NCBI GenBank assembly: GCA_910586985.1
Contig: CAJUKK010000002.1
Span: forward strand, 1-64,000
DNA length: 64,000 nucleotides
Direction of reading: 5' to 3'
Source of the DNA: an uncultured Christensenellaceae bacterium
GTDB lineage: Bacteria; Bacillota; Clostridia; Christensenellales; Borkfalkiaceae
The position numbers and the translations under genes were made by a program. The notes beneath the pieces are model-generated. The model was not told where the DNA came from. It saw nothing but the letters and a program-made list of their open reading frames with translations, and made no database searches. Shown here piece by piece: positions 24,392 to 32,805 of this stretch; position 1 is the first letter of the stretch; every line of letters starts with the position of its first letter.

Positions 24392-25634
24392 AATTTTACA
24401 CAGCGATCTGAATAACTTTTATGCCTCGGTGGAGTGTTTAAGAAATCCCGAAATTAGGGATAAGCCCGTGGTGGTCGTGGGAAGTAAAGAGGACAGACAC
24501 GGAATCGTGCTCGCCAAAAACATGATAGCAAAGCAGGCGGGCGTCAAGACGGGCGACATCTATTGGGAAGCACGTCAAAAGTGCGGAAATACGCTCGTGG
24601 AGGTACAGGCGGATTTTGCGGAATATCTCAAAGTATCCAAAGAGGTGCGTAAAATCTACGAGGACTACACCGACAGGATTGAGGCATACGGCATTGATGA
24701 GTGCTGGCTGGACGTAACGGCAAGTCTGAATTTATTCGGCAACGGCGTGCAGATAGCGAATACCATAAGGGAACGGGTAAAGAAGGAAATCGGGATCACC
24801 GTCAGCGTGGGCGTGAGCTGGAATAAGATATTTGCAAAGCTCGGCTCGGATATGAAAAAGCCTGATGCCGTGACGGAAATCACAGAGGAGAACTATCGGG
24901 AAGTCGTCTGGTCGTTGCCCGTCGAAGATTTGCTCTATGTCGGTCATGCAACAAAGCAAAAGCTCAACCGTATCGGGGTTAAGACGATCGGACAGCTTGC
25001 GCAAAGCGACGAAGGTCTGCTTGTTCGTATGCTTGGAAAATGGGGGAATTATCTTCATACCTTTGCAAACGGAAAAGATAACTCTCCCGTGACCACGGTA
25101 GACGAAGAAGAGAATATCAAGTCGATCGGGAACAGCCTCACCGTGTACCGCGATTTGAAGAACGAAGAGGACGTGCGCATGGTGATTCACTTGCTTTCCG
25201 ATTCGGTAGCCGCGCGTATGAGGGAGGCGGGCTTGACGAGAGCGAGAACGGTTCACCTCTATGCTCGTGCTTCCGATTTGAGCGGGTATCAGAAACAAGG
25301 AAAGCTCCCGCGTCCGTGCAGTAACGCAATCGAGATAAGTAAAAAGGCGTTTGAACTGTTTCGGGAAGTTTATCCGTGGCAAAGTTATGTGCGCGGACTG
25401 GGGGTATCCGTTTCAGACTTTTGTTTCGGTGCGGAACAGCTCGATTTATTCGGTAGTTTAGAAAAAGACGAAAAGCAACGCCGTTTGGACGCGGCGGTCG
25501 ATAAGCTCCGCCAAAAATACGGAAACAACGTGATTCAGTCGGCAATTGTATATAAAGATCCGAAGATAAGAGATATGGACGTGAAGGGAGAACACATCAT
25601 TCACCCATACAGTTTTTTCAAGAATGGAACGTAA
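24384..25634 (+). CDS. dinB: Y-family DNA polymerase (Pol IV/DinB type)
   Basis: 416 residues. Catalytic motifs: ILHSDLNNFYASVECL at the N-terminus, the acidic pair in YGIDECWLDVT, and GVSWNKIFAKLGSDMKKP. A helix-hairpin-helix region (VGHATKQKLNRIGVKTIGQL) and a little-finger domain follow. QLDLFG near the C-terminus is a clean sliding-clamp-binding motif. It performs translesion synthesis. The start equals the family start, and the gene appears leaderless. It heads a repair cluster with SRAP, Ku and ligase. Confidence 0.92.
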   Translation: MRTILHSDLNNFYASVECLRNPEIRDKPVVVVGSKEDRHGIVLAKNMIAKQAGVKTGDIYWEARQKCGNTLVEVQADFAEYLKVSKEVRKIYEDYTDRIEAYGIDECWLDVTASLNLFGNGVQIANTIRERVKKEIGITVSVGVSWNKIFAKLGSDMKKPDAVTEITEENYREVVWSLPVEDLLYVGHATKQKLNRIGVKTIGQLAQSDEGLLVRMLGKWGNYLHTFANGKDNSPVTTVDEEENIKSIGNSLTVYRDLKNEEDVRMVIHLLSDSVAARMREAGLTRARTVHLYARASDLSGYQKQGKLPRPCSNAIEISKKAFELFREVYPWQSYVRGLGVSVSDFCFGAEQLDLFGSLEKDEKQRRLDAAVDKLRQKYGNNVIQSAIVYKDPKIRDMDVKGEHIIHPYSFFKNGT

Positions 25635-25639
25635 AATGT

Positions 25640-25662
25640 CGAGCAATCGGCTCGCCGTTTTT
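25640..25662. terminator. Hairpin between converging polymerase and SRAP genes
   Basis: CGAGC (25640-25644) pairs with GCTCG (25650-25654), followed by CCGTTTTTA. It would terminate the rightward polymerase transcript. Confidence 0.55.
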
Positions 25663-26206
25663 ATACGCTTTTCAGTTTTACTCGGTTATCCTTTTCAATA
25701 TAATCGGACGCGAAGTACATATCGGTGAGATATTTGTGTCTGACGGAATCCTCGGCAATCACGGGGATACGGTCGTGGTGCTGTTCAACGGGCGGCGTGG
25801 CGTTCTTCGTGAGGATCATAAAGCGCGGCTCGCCGTCCTCAACACGGTAGAAACCGCAGAGGTATAAAAGATTGCCGTCCTTGCGCGTAAAATAATATTT
25901 GTTTTTATCGGTATCCCATTCATAGAAACCGCTTGCGGGGATCAGGCAGCGTCGTTCCAAAAAACTCTTGCGAAAGGTCTGCCTTTGCGTTACCGTTTCT
26001 GCGCGCGCGTTGATGAGTACGCCTTTTTTATCGAACCGCTCAAAGCCCCAACGCGCCGCAAGCGATTCTTCCGCCGTAAGAATCGGTGCGAAGCTCGTAG
26101 GGTAAATATCTCCGAACCGCAGTTGAATTTGCTGTTCGTCGGGTATATCCCGAATAATTTTCTGCGTCTCTTTGTTGCTAAATCCTAAATGAAATCTTCC
26201 GCACAT
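25661..26206 (-). CDS. SOS-response-associated peptidase (SRAP, YedK/HMCES type)
   Basis: 181 residues starting MCGRFHLGF, so the catalytic Cys2 is exposed after Met removal. Further family motifs are INARAETVTQRQTFRKSFLE and RRCLIPASGFYEWDTDKNKY (Glu of the active site), with a His in EQHHDRIPVI. SRAP proteins trap abasic sites in single-stranded DNA as a stable thiazolidine crosslink. It is divergent from ku and shares a mirrored start-site motif with it. No ribosome site is visible, so translation may be leaderless. Confidence 0.93.
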   Translation of the reverse strand: MCGRFHLGFSNKETQKIIRDIPDEQQIQLRFGDIYPTSFAPILTAEESLAARWGFERFDKKGVLINARAETVTQRQTFRKSFLERRCLIPASGFYEWDTDKNKYYFTRKDGNLLYLCGFYRVEDGEPRFMILTKNATPPVEQHHDRIPVIAEDSVRHKYLTDMYFASDYIEKDNRVKLKSV

Positions 26207-26256
26207 GAAAACAGTATGTGCGTTTTTTCATAAAATTTGCTCATACTGTTATCATG
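26204..26256. promoter_or_regulatory. Divergent SRAP/ku promoter with mirrored CATACTGTTWTCATG motif
   Basis: Both start codons are the ends of a 15-bp inverted repeat. Leftward it reads CATACTGTTTTCATG (26218-26204); rightward it reads CATACTGTTATCATG (26242-26256). A 23-bp spacer separates them. CATACT has 6 bp to each ATG, the spacing of a -10 box to a start site at the codon itself. No GGAGG-like site precedes either gene. Confidence 0.7.
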
Positions 26257-27060
26257 GCATACAGTTATAAGGGCAGTATTAGTTTCGGGTTGGTGTATAT
26301 TCCCGTAACGCTTCACAACAGCATCAAGCAGAACGATATCGGGTTCAACATGATAGACAAGAAAACAAAATCGCGCGTGCGGTATAAAAAGACGTGCGAG
26401 GAGTGCGACGGCAGAGAGGTCAAGCAAGAGGATATCGTAAAGGGCTTTGAGTACGAGGACGGCAAGTACGTTATCTTTGAAGAAAAAGATTTCGAGAAGC
26501 TCAAATCGAAAAAGGATAAGAATATCACGATAGAGCAGTTCGTCGAGATATCCGAGGTCGATCCCATTTATTACGATAAGCCCTATTACGTCGTTCCCAC
26601 GGGCGCGGAAAAAGCTTATGCGGTATTGCTCACGGCAATGGAGCAGTCGGGGAAAGCGGCGATTGCAAAGACGGTATTGGGGATAAAGGAAACGCTTGTG
26701 ATGATCCGCGCAAAGGACGGGCAGATGCTTTTGAACACGCTGTTCTTCGCGGACGAGGTGGTGAAGAACCCCGCAAAGGAAGTGAGCGAAAAGGGGAACG
26801 CCGCAGAGCTGAAAATGGCGCAGACGATTATCGAGAGCATGACGGGCAAATTCGAGCCGGAAAAGTATAGGGACGAATACCGCGAGAAGGTGCAGGAGGC
26901 AATCGAAAAGAAGATTGCGGGCAAGGAAATCGCCGCGCCCAAGGAAAAGGAAATCACGGTATCCAACCTTATGGAAGCACTCACGAAATCGCTTGAAATG
27001 ACGAAAAAGCCGAAAACGCCCGTCAAGCGCGCGCCCAAGAGCAAGAAGAAGGAAGCATGA
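26254..27060 (+). CDS. ku: Bacterial Ku protein
   Basis: 268 residues from the ATG at 26254. The start YSYKGSISFGLVYIPVTLHN is the classic Ku N-terminus. A zinc-type pair C-x-x-C (KKTCEECDGREVKQEDIVKG) and the beta-barrel core (DPIYYDKPYYVVPTGAEKAY, GKAAIAKTVLGIKETLVMIR) follow, then a Lys-rich C-terminal tail that may aid DNA binding. The Ku homodimer rings DNA ends and recruits the ligase encoded next, whose start overlaps its stop (ATGA). Confidence 0.95.
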   Translation: MAYSYKGSISFGLVYIPVTLHNSIKQNDIGFNMIDKKTKSRVRYKKTCEECDGREVKQEDIVKGFEYEDGKYVIFEEKDFEKLKSKKDKNITIEQFVEISEVDPIYYDKPYYVVPTGAEKAYAVLLTAMEQSGKAAIAKTVLGIKETLVMIRAKDGQMLLNTLFFADEVVKNPAKEVSEKGNAAELKMAQTIIESMTGKFEPEKYRDEYREKVQEAIEKKIAGKEIAAPKEKEITVSNLMEALTKSLEMTKKPKTPVKRAPKSKKKEA

Positions 27061-27971
27061 GCGATTTATTTCACGATAAGAATATCTCGCCCATGCTCTT
27101 GAACGAAGTCAAAGAGCCGTTCGACGATAAAGACTATATTTATGAATTAAAGTTAGACGGGATTCGTTGTATCGCCTATCTCGGCAAGGACGTCGTATTG
27201 CAGAATAAACGGTTCAAAGACGTATCGGCAATCTATCCCGAGCTTTCGGAGATGTTCAAATGCGTGAAAAAGAATACCGTGTTGGACGGGGAGATTGTCG
27301 TACTTTCAAACGGCAAGCCCGATTTTTATGCGTTACAAAAGCGTAGTCTTATGACGGATAAATTTAGGATAAAGCTCGCGGCAAAGAAAAACCCCGTGCA
27401 GTTCGCGGCTTACGATATTCTCTATTACGACGGAAAAGATTTAACGGACAAGCCGCTGATGGAACGTAAAGCAATCCTGCAAGAGAAAGTGAGAGAGGGG
27501 AACGGGTTGAGCATTTCCCGTTATATCGAAGAACAGGGGATCGCGTTTTTCAATCTTGCAAAAGAGCAGGACTTGGAAGGAATCGTCGCAAAGAAGAAGG
27601 ACGGACTGTATCATATCGGAAAGCGCACGTCAGATTGGATAAAGATTAAAGTCATGCAGGACGAGGACTTGCTCATTCTCGGCTATCAGCCCGATGAGGA
27701 CGGAGTGCCCAAAGATTTGATTCTTGGCTACTATGACGAAAACGGTAAATTACAATGCCGAGGGAAAGTGTATCTCGGCGTGAGCAAAGAGGAACGGGCG
27801 TTCATCTTGAAATTTGCAAAAAAGAACACGGTCAAGCGACCGTGGTTCGAGAAGTATAAAAACGTAGTTTGGTTAAAGCCCGAACTTGTAGGCACAGCGC
27901 ATTTCATGCACGAAACGGAAAGCGGCGGGATGCGTCAACCCGTTTGGAAAGGGTTGAGAGATGATAAATAA
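27057..27971 (+). CDS. ATP-dependent DNA ligase (LigD ligase-domain type)
   Basis: 304 residues. Adenylation motif I with the catalytic Lys is in YELKLDGIRCIAYL. Other nucleotidyltransferase motifs: VLDGEIVVLSNGKP, FAAYDILYYDGKDL, EGIVAKKKDGLYHIGKRTSD and WIKIKV. A C-terminal OB fold follows. It lacks the polymerase/primase and phosphoesterase domains of full LigD. Coupled to ku, it should seal breaks in non-homologous end joining. Confidence 0.94.
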   Translation: MSDLFHDKNISPMLLNEVKEPFDDKDYIYELKLDGIRCIAYLGKDVVLQNKRFKDVSAIYPELSEMFKCVKKNTVLDGEIVVLSNGKPDFYALQKRSLMTDKFRIKLAAKKNPVQFAAYDILYYDGKDLTDKPLMERKAILQEKVREGNGLSISRYIEEQGIAFFNLAKEQDLEGIVAKKKDGLYHIGKRTSDWIKIKVMQDEDLLILGYQPDEDGVPKDLILGYYDENGKLQCRGKVYLGVSKEERAFILKFAKKNTVKRPWFEKYKNVVWLKPELVGTAHFMHETESGGMRQPVWKGLRDDK

Positions 27972-27986
27972 AATCGCACACTACGA

Positions 27987-28015
27987 TTGACATAAAATAA
28001 ACTTTGCGGTATAAT
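27987..28015 (+). promoter_or_regulatory. Consensus promoter for a candidate small RNA
   Basis: TTGACA (27987-27992), a 17-bp spacer, TATAAT (28010-28015): a perfect sigma-A consensus with no coding gene in reach before a terminator. Confidence 0.85.
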
Positions 28016-28021
28016 AACAAT

Positions 28022-28170
28022 GCTACATATCGTGAATAACTACCTATGGAAAGAGCATACTACGCCCGTAGTGTGTCTCTCTACCTTTCCATAGGGAAAC
28101 GATATGTAGCAATATCGAGAGATACATGATATAGGGATACCGCTCTCGCAAGAGGGCGGTATTTTTATAA
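28022..28170 (+). ncRNA. Candidate structured small RNA
   Basis: About 150 nt between a perfect promoter and an intrinsic terminator, without an ORF. The 5' two thirds form a three-tier stem. The outer helix is 28021-28033 with 28099-28111 (13 bp), the middle helix 28044-28053 with 28085-28094 (10 bp), and the inner helix 28056-28063 with 28068-28075, closed by a GCCC loop. A short linker (ATATC...GATAT) and the terminator follow. It matches no RNA family I recognise. It lies between the end-joining operon and the araC-type gene. Confidence 0.75.
28137..28168 (+). terminator. Intrinsic terminator of the small RNA
   Basis: ATACCGCTCT...AGAGGGCGGTAT hairpin followed by TTTTT. It may also stop read-through from the ku-ligase operon. 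Confidence 0.85.
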
Positions 28171-28267
28171 ATTTTTATCTTTAAGGCAATAAAAAAGCAA
28201 AGCAATATTTTACATACTTCACGATGCTATTTGGCGATTTCTGACACGGATTATAGAAGATATGGCA

Positions 28268-28296
28268 TTGAAGCCGTTTGGCAGCGATGATATAAT
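28268..28296 (+). promoter_or_regulatory. Promoter for the AraC-family regulator
   Basis: TTGAAG (28268-28273), a 17-bp spacer, TATAAT (28291-28296), 56 bp before the start codon. Confidence 0.7.
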
Positions 28297-28351
28297 ATAA
28301 TCAAGCCATAAATTGTCGAATTGCCGAGGTAGCGATAGCAAGGAGGATATT

Positions 28352-29149
28352 ATGGATATTTTGCAGTTTTATGAAAGCGACGTGGAAAAAAAGATTTACT
28401 TCGACAAAGACGATTCCGATTTAACATGGACGTCAATGGCGCATTATCATCGCGCGGTTGAACTTTGTTTTCCCGTGAAAGATTCGCTGGTTTGCTGTGT
28501 GAACGGTGAAAAGTTTGAGGTTGAGGCGGGAGAGATAGCATTTATTGACAGTTTTGACGTGCATTATTTCGAAATATCAAAAGGAAGTTCGCGTTATGCC
28601 GTTGTGATCGGCGCAGAATTTTTGAGTAATTTTTACGAAATGTACGGAAAAAAGAACAGCAGAGTACGATTCCCCCGAAAATTATTCGATAAAGAGAAAA
28701 ATAAGATTTTATTTACGATTGTTCGTGAGTGGGGAGAGCATTTTGAAACTTGTAACCGTTTGCAAAATTTGGGATATGTCAACCTGCTGTTGGGTACGAT
28801 CGCGGAGCTTTACGGAATCGAATATAGCGACAGCGAAAACGATAATCTTATCGTTAAAATTCTGAGTTTTATTAACGAACATTTCAAAGAACAAATCGAT
28901 TTGGAACTTTTATCTAAAACGTTCGGTTATAGCAAAAGCACCGTATCGAGGGCAATCAGTACCGCAATCGGGGAAGATTTGAGAACGTACGTAAATCTTA
29001 TCAGAGCGAGAAACGTTCACAAGCTTTTGCAAAGCAATCCCGAAATGACGGTTACGGAAGCTGCGAACAAAAGCGGATTTAACAGTTTAAAGACGTTTTA
29101 CCGCGCTTACGGGCAAGTGTTTGACGAAAACCCGAAAATCAAGGGATGA
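28352..29149 (+). CDS. AraC-family transcriptional regulator
   Basis: 265 residues from the ATG at 28352 (AGGAGG at 28341-28346). The N-terminal cupin-like sensor region begins around MAHYHRAVELCFPVKDSLVC and VEAGEIAFIDSFDVHYFE. The C-terminal double helix-turn-helix runs from about residue 170: LELLSKTFGYSKSTVSRAIS, RARNVHKLLQ, MTVTEAANKSGFNSLKTFYR. It probably senses a sugar and activates the glycan locus directly downstream. Confidence 0.88.
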   Translation: MDILQFYESDVEKKIYFDKDDSDLTWTSMAHYHRAVELCFPVKDSLVCCVNGEKFEVEAGEIAFIDSFDVHYFEISKGSSRYAVVIGAEFLSNFYEMYGKKNSRVRFPRKLFDKEKNKILFTIVREWGEHFETCNRLQNLGYVNLLLGTIAELYGIEYSDSENDNLIVKILSFINEHFKEQIDLELLSKTFGYSKSTVSRAISTAIGEDLRTYVNLIRARNVHKLLQSNPEMTVTEAANKSGFNSLKTFYRAYGQVFDENPKIKG

Positions 29150-29192
29150 AAGCAGATACAAAACAAAGCAAAGTGATATATGAGGGGTAAAA

Positions 29193-30107
29193 ATGAAAAG
29201 CAGGACACGACCTAAAAACAGTTTAAATCGAAAAATATTTATTGTAACGTTATTGGCGCTTCCCATTTTGCAGTGGCTGGTGTTTTGGCTTTACGTCAAC
29301 ATCAATTCTTTTATATTGGCTTTTCAGACGCCCAAAACTTACGAGTGGACGTTTTCAAATTTTCAACAGTTTTGGTACGAATTGACGAATGTGGGCGGGA
29401 CGATCGGTCTTGCATTAAAGAATACGTTCCTGTATTTTTTGCTCAATATGGTTATCATGTTCCTGAACCTTGTTGTTGCCTACTTCTTTTATAAACAAAT
29501 TGTCGGCTATAAAGTTTTTCGTATCATTTATTATTTCCCCGCAATCATTTCGGGTGTGGCAATGGTTGCGGTTTATACTGCATTTATCAATACAAACGGA
29601 CCGCTTGGCTCCATTTTGAGCGCAATCGGGATCGAAATGCGTCCGGAGGGGTTATTGCATAATTCCGATACGGCAACGCCGACCATTATGGCGTATTGCA
29701 TTTGGACGGGATTTACGACCAACGTTTTGCTGTTTTGCGGCGCTTTTGCGCGAATTCCCGTTGAACTCATCGAGTCTGCCCGTTTAGACGGATGCGGACC
29801 CACGCGTGAACTGTTTCAAATCACTTTACCGCTCATTTGGCCCACCATGTCAACCATGCTTATTTTCTCGTTGACGGGAATTTTTGCGGCAAGCGGTCCG
29901 ATTCTCTTGTTCGATCCCGAAAACGGATACGAGACAATGACGATTTCTTATTGGATCTTTTCACAAGTGTACGGTTCGGGTGCGGTCGGCGGTTCGGGTT
30001 CGTATGGACTTGTATCGGCCGCAGGACTTTGCTTTACGCTTGTCGGCGTACCGATTATTCTATTCGTGCGTTGGCTTGTCGAAAAAGTGCCGACTGTCGA
30101 ATATTGA
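29193..30107 (+). CDS. Sugar ABC transporter permease (MalF/UgpA type)
   Basis: 304 residues, six predicted membrane segments. The EAA loop is ELIESARLDGCGPTRELFQI, where the ATPase docks. CUT1-type sugar importer subunit. The ribosome site is GAGGGG. First of three transport genes; the locus encodes no ATPase, so a shared MsmX-type ATPase from elsewhere is expected. Confidence 0.92.
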   Translation: MKSRTRPKNSLNRKIFIVTLLALPILQWLVFWLYVNINSFILAFQTPKTYEWTFSNFQQFWYELTNVGGTIGLALKNTFLYFLLNMVIMFLNLVVAYFFYKQIVGYKVFRIIYYFPAIISGVAMVAVYTAFINTNGPLGSILSAIGIEMRPEGLLHNSDTATPTIMAYCIWTGFTTNVLLFCGAFARIPVELIESARLDGCGPTRELFQITLPLIWPTMSTMLIFSLTGIFAASGPILLFDPENGYETMTISYWIFSQVYGSGAVGGSGSYGLVSAAGLCFTLVGVPIILFVRWLVEKVPTVEY

Positions 30108-30119
30108 GGGGGTGTACGG

Positions 30120-31073
30120 ATGCAAAAGGAATATGCTTCGATCAATAAACAATTAAAGAAAAAAGGATTTCGGATTCATAAGAAAAAGGATGGGGATGCG
30201 CATATTCTCAAAGTGCGGAACAAAGCGGAAAGAATTGTATTTTTCGTTGTATTTATCTTCTTTGTTCTTTATGCGGTATCTCTGATTTATCCGTTCCTTT
30301 GGTTGATTATCGCTTCGCTGAAAACGCCGACCGGATATATGCTCGATATGACGATGGGGCGTCCGTTTGCTTTCCCGAAGCCTTGGACGTTTGACAACTA
30401 TATATATGCTTTTAACAAAATGGAATATAGGGGCACGAACTTTTTCGGAATGTTCTTTAACAGCTTATGGCAGTGTGCCCTCAGTTTGTTTTGCGGACTT
30501 GCGGCGTCGGGATCTGTGGCTTACGTGCTTTCGCGGTTTCGTTTTCGCGGGAGGAATTTGGTTTACGGCGTAATCATTTTTACCATGACCGTTCCCATTA
30601 TCGGTAACACAGGCGGTATGTACAAATTGGTTACCGATTTGGGTATATACAATACGCCATTTTATATTATCTGCACGTCGTTTAACTGTATCGGCTTGTC
30701 GTTCATGATATTATACGGCTTTTTCAGCAATATTTCGCAAAGTTATGCGGAAGCCGTGTATATAGACGGCGGCGGAGAATGGACGGTCTTTCTGAAAATT
30801 ATGATTCCGCAAGCAGCACCGGCGTTTTTGACGCTCGCCATCGTTAATTTCATCGGCTGTTGGAACGAATATACGGGACCGCTTCTCTATTTGCCGTCTT
30901 TCCCTACGATTGCGTCCGGTATGTATTCCATTAAAGCATCGCTGCTCAGAACGGGGCAAGATCCTATCTACTATTCTGCGATCGTGCTCTCCATCATTCC
31001 CGTTTTGGTTTTGTTCTGCTGTTTCTCCGACGTAATCATGAAAAATATGTCCGTTGGCGGATTGAAAGGTTAA
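30120..31073 (+). CDS. Sugar ABC transporter permease (MalG/UgpE type)
   Basis: 317 residues with six membrane segments after a basic N-terminus. The EAA loop is YAEAVYIDGGGEWTVFLKIM. GGGGGTGTACGG precedes the ATG. Forms the channel with the preceding permease. Confidence 0.92.
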   Translation: MQKEYASINKQLKKKGFRIHKKKDGDAHILKVRNKAERIVFFVVFIFFVLYAVSLIYPFLWLIIASLKTPTGYMLDMTMGRPFAFPKPWTFDNYIYAFNKMEYRGTNFFGMFFNSLWQCALSLFCGLAASGSVAYVLSRFRFRGRNLVYGVIIFTMTVPIIGNTGGMYKLVTDLGIYNTPFYIICTSFNCIGLSFMILYGFFSNISQSYAEAVYIDGGGEWTVFLKIMIPQAAPAFLTLAIVNFIGCWNEYTGPLLYLPSFPTIASGMYSIKASLLRTGQDPIYYSAIVLSIIPVLVLFCCFSDVIMKNMSVGGLKG

Positions 31074-31113
31074 GTTGTATCAAAATTAGAAAAAAGCTTA
31101 GGAGGCTAAAATT

Positions 31114-32805
31114 ATGGTAAGGAAAAAAGTATGCGCTTTGATGTTGGCGGGTGTGATTGCAGTTCCCGTGTTCGCAACAGCGGGATGCAGCGGCAGCAAC
31201 ATCGGAGACACCGAGCAATCGCTCGAGGTGTACGTTTGGGAAGCGGGTTACGGTTCTCAATGGATGTGGGAAATGCTTGAAGATTTCTCAAAACAAGATT
31301 GGGTTAAAGAGAAATATCCCGAATTGGAGTACGATGTGGTGTCGAACGACCAGCAAACTTACGCTACCGACCGTATCAATGCGGGTAGGGCAAATACGAT
31401 TGATTTGTTTGTATCGGCGGGCGTTTCAGCATTGTGGGAATCGGGCAATTTGCTTGATTTAACCGAATGTGTATTCAATCAAAAAGTCCCCGGTGAGGAC
31501 GTGCTGTTCAAAGACAAAATGCCCGCAAGTATTTTGAAAAGTTTGGAAGCGCCTAAGCTGTCGGGTGACACGCAGTATTTTGCGGTGGCGGGGCCTACGT
31601 CTATGGGCGGTCTCGTCTATAACGTTACCTTATTCGAAGAACTCGGTCTGGAAAAACCGAGAACGACCGAAGAACTGTTCGCCCTTTGCGATAAAGTTTA
31701 TGATTTGGGCGGAAAGAGCGAGCATTACAAGAAAACGTTTACGTTTACGAGCAGTAAAGTTTCTTATTTAGGATATATGTTCCCCGTTTGGTGGGCGCAA
31801 TACGAAGGCGTCGATCAGTACGATAACTATTACAGCGGCGTTTATTACGATGCGGTCAATAACCGTACCTTTGCCAACGATGTGCGTACGGTGAGCCAGA
31901 CGGGCAGACTCAAATCGCTCGAAGTGCTTGAAACGATCTGGAAGGGCAGAAACGGGAAAGAATACATGAATAAGGCTTCTGCGAATGACGAGTTCATACA
32001 GGGTCAGACGAAGTTGTTCCTGCAAGAAGGGTTGATTATGGGTTGCGGCGACTGGTTCTCTACCGAAATGAGAGAGCGTGCCGCAGACTATTACGAGTTG
32101 GGCTATACCGATACGATGGGCTTTATGAATGCGCCCGTCCTCAGTGCAATCGTCGATAAATGTCCCTCGATTACTTCCGCTAACGCGCAAAAAATAGGAC
32201 TTGCGAGCGCCGACGCTCTTTTATCGGCTGTTGTCGATGCCGTCGATAAGGGAGATAATACTCCTACGGGAGATTTGGCTACGGCAGGTGTTACGCAAAA
32301 GGACTTCGATACCGTAAAAAGTGCAAGGGGAGTCGTCTATTCGATTGCCGCTAACGAATGTACGGTAATCCCTTCCTACACCAACGCAAAAGAGCTTGCG
32401 ACCGATTTCTTGCTCTATATGGCTACCGACAGCGCGAACAATATCTATGCCCGCAACAATTACGGCGCACAGCGCGTGTTTAACTATAAATTGAAAGAAA
32501 AAGATCCGGAATTGGATGCATCGCTCAGTAGAGATTACGGCAACACGTATCGGATTCAGCAGGATCGCGCTGCGATTTGGGAAAACGAAAATACTTATAT
32601 TCTGCCGTATTGGATGAATTATCCGCTTTTCGTGTACGGCGGATTGAAACCGATTAACGGTTCGTATGAGTCTTATGAAGCGGCGTTTATCGACAGCGCC
32701 CGTACGGTGACGGCAAAGGACGTATTCGATTCGAACGTGACCTATTGGACGCAGGACAATAATTACAGATGGAACACGGCTTTGAAAAATGCGGGATTAA
32801 ATTGA
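31114..32805 (+). CDS. Extracellular sugar-binding lipoprotein of the ABC importer
   Basis: 563 residues. Lipoprotein signal peptide MVRKKVCALMLAGVIAVPVF with lipobox ATAGC, then SLEVYVWEAGYGSQWMWEML and the type 1 binding-protein fold (AGPTSMGGLVYNVTLFEELG). It is longer than the usual 420-450 residues, with extra Tyr/Trp-rich insertions that suggest a large oligosaccharide ligand. Anchored outside the membrane, it delivers substrate to the two permeases. Confidence 0.9.
   Translation: MVRKKVCALMLAGVIAVPVFATAGCSGSNIGDTEQSLEVYVWEAGYGSQWMWEMLEDFSKQDWVKEKYPELEYDVVSNDQQTYATDRINAGRANTIDLFVSAGVSALWESGNLLDLTECVFNQKVPGEDVLFKDKMPASILKSLEAPKLSGDTQYFAVAGPTSMGGLVYNVTLFEELGLEKPRTTEELFALCDKVYDLGGKSEHYKKTFTFTSSKVSYLGYMFPVWWAQYEGVDQYDNYYSGVYYDAVNNRTFANDVRTVSQTGRLKSLEVLETIWKGRNGKEYMNKASANDEFIQGQTKLFLQEGLIMGCGDWFSTEMRERAADYYELGYTDTMGFMNAPVLSAIVDKCPSITSANAQKIGLASADALLSAVVDAVDKGDNTPTGDLATAGVTQKDFDTVKSARGVVYSIAANECTVIPSYTNAKELATDFLLYMATDSANNIYARNNYGAQRVFNYKLKEKDPELDASLSRDYGNTYRIQQDRAAIWENENTYILPYWMNYPLFVYGGLKPINGSYESYEAAFIDSARTVTAKDVFDSNVTYWTQDNNYRWNTALKNAGLN

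Noticed and set aside
27972..28170. The structured RNA as a riboswitch for the AraC gene
   Set aside because: It ends in its own terminator, and a separate promoter at 28268-28296 serves the regulator.
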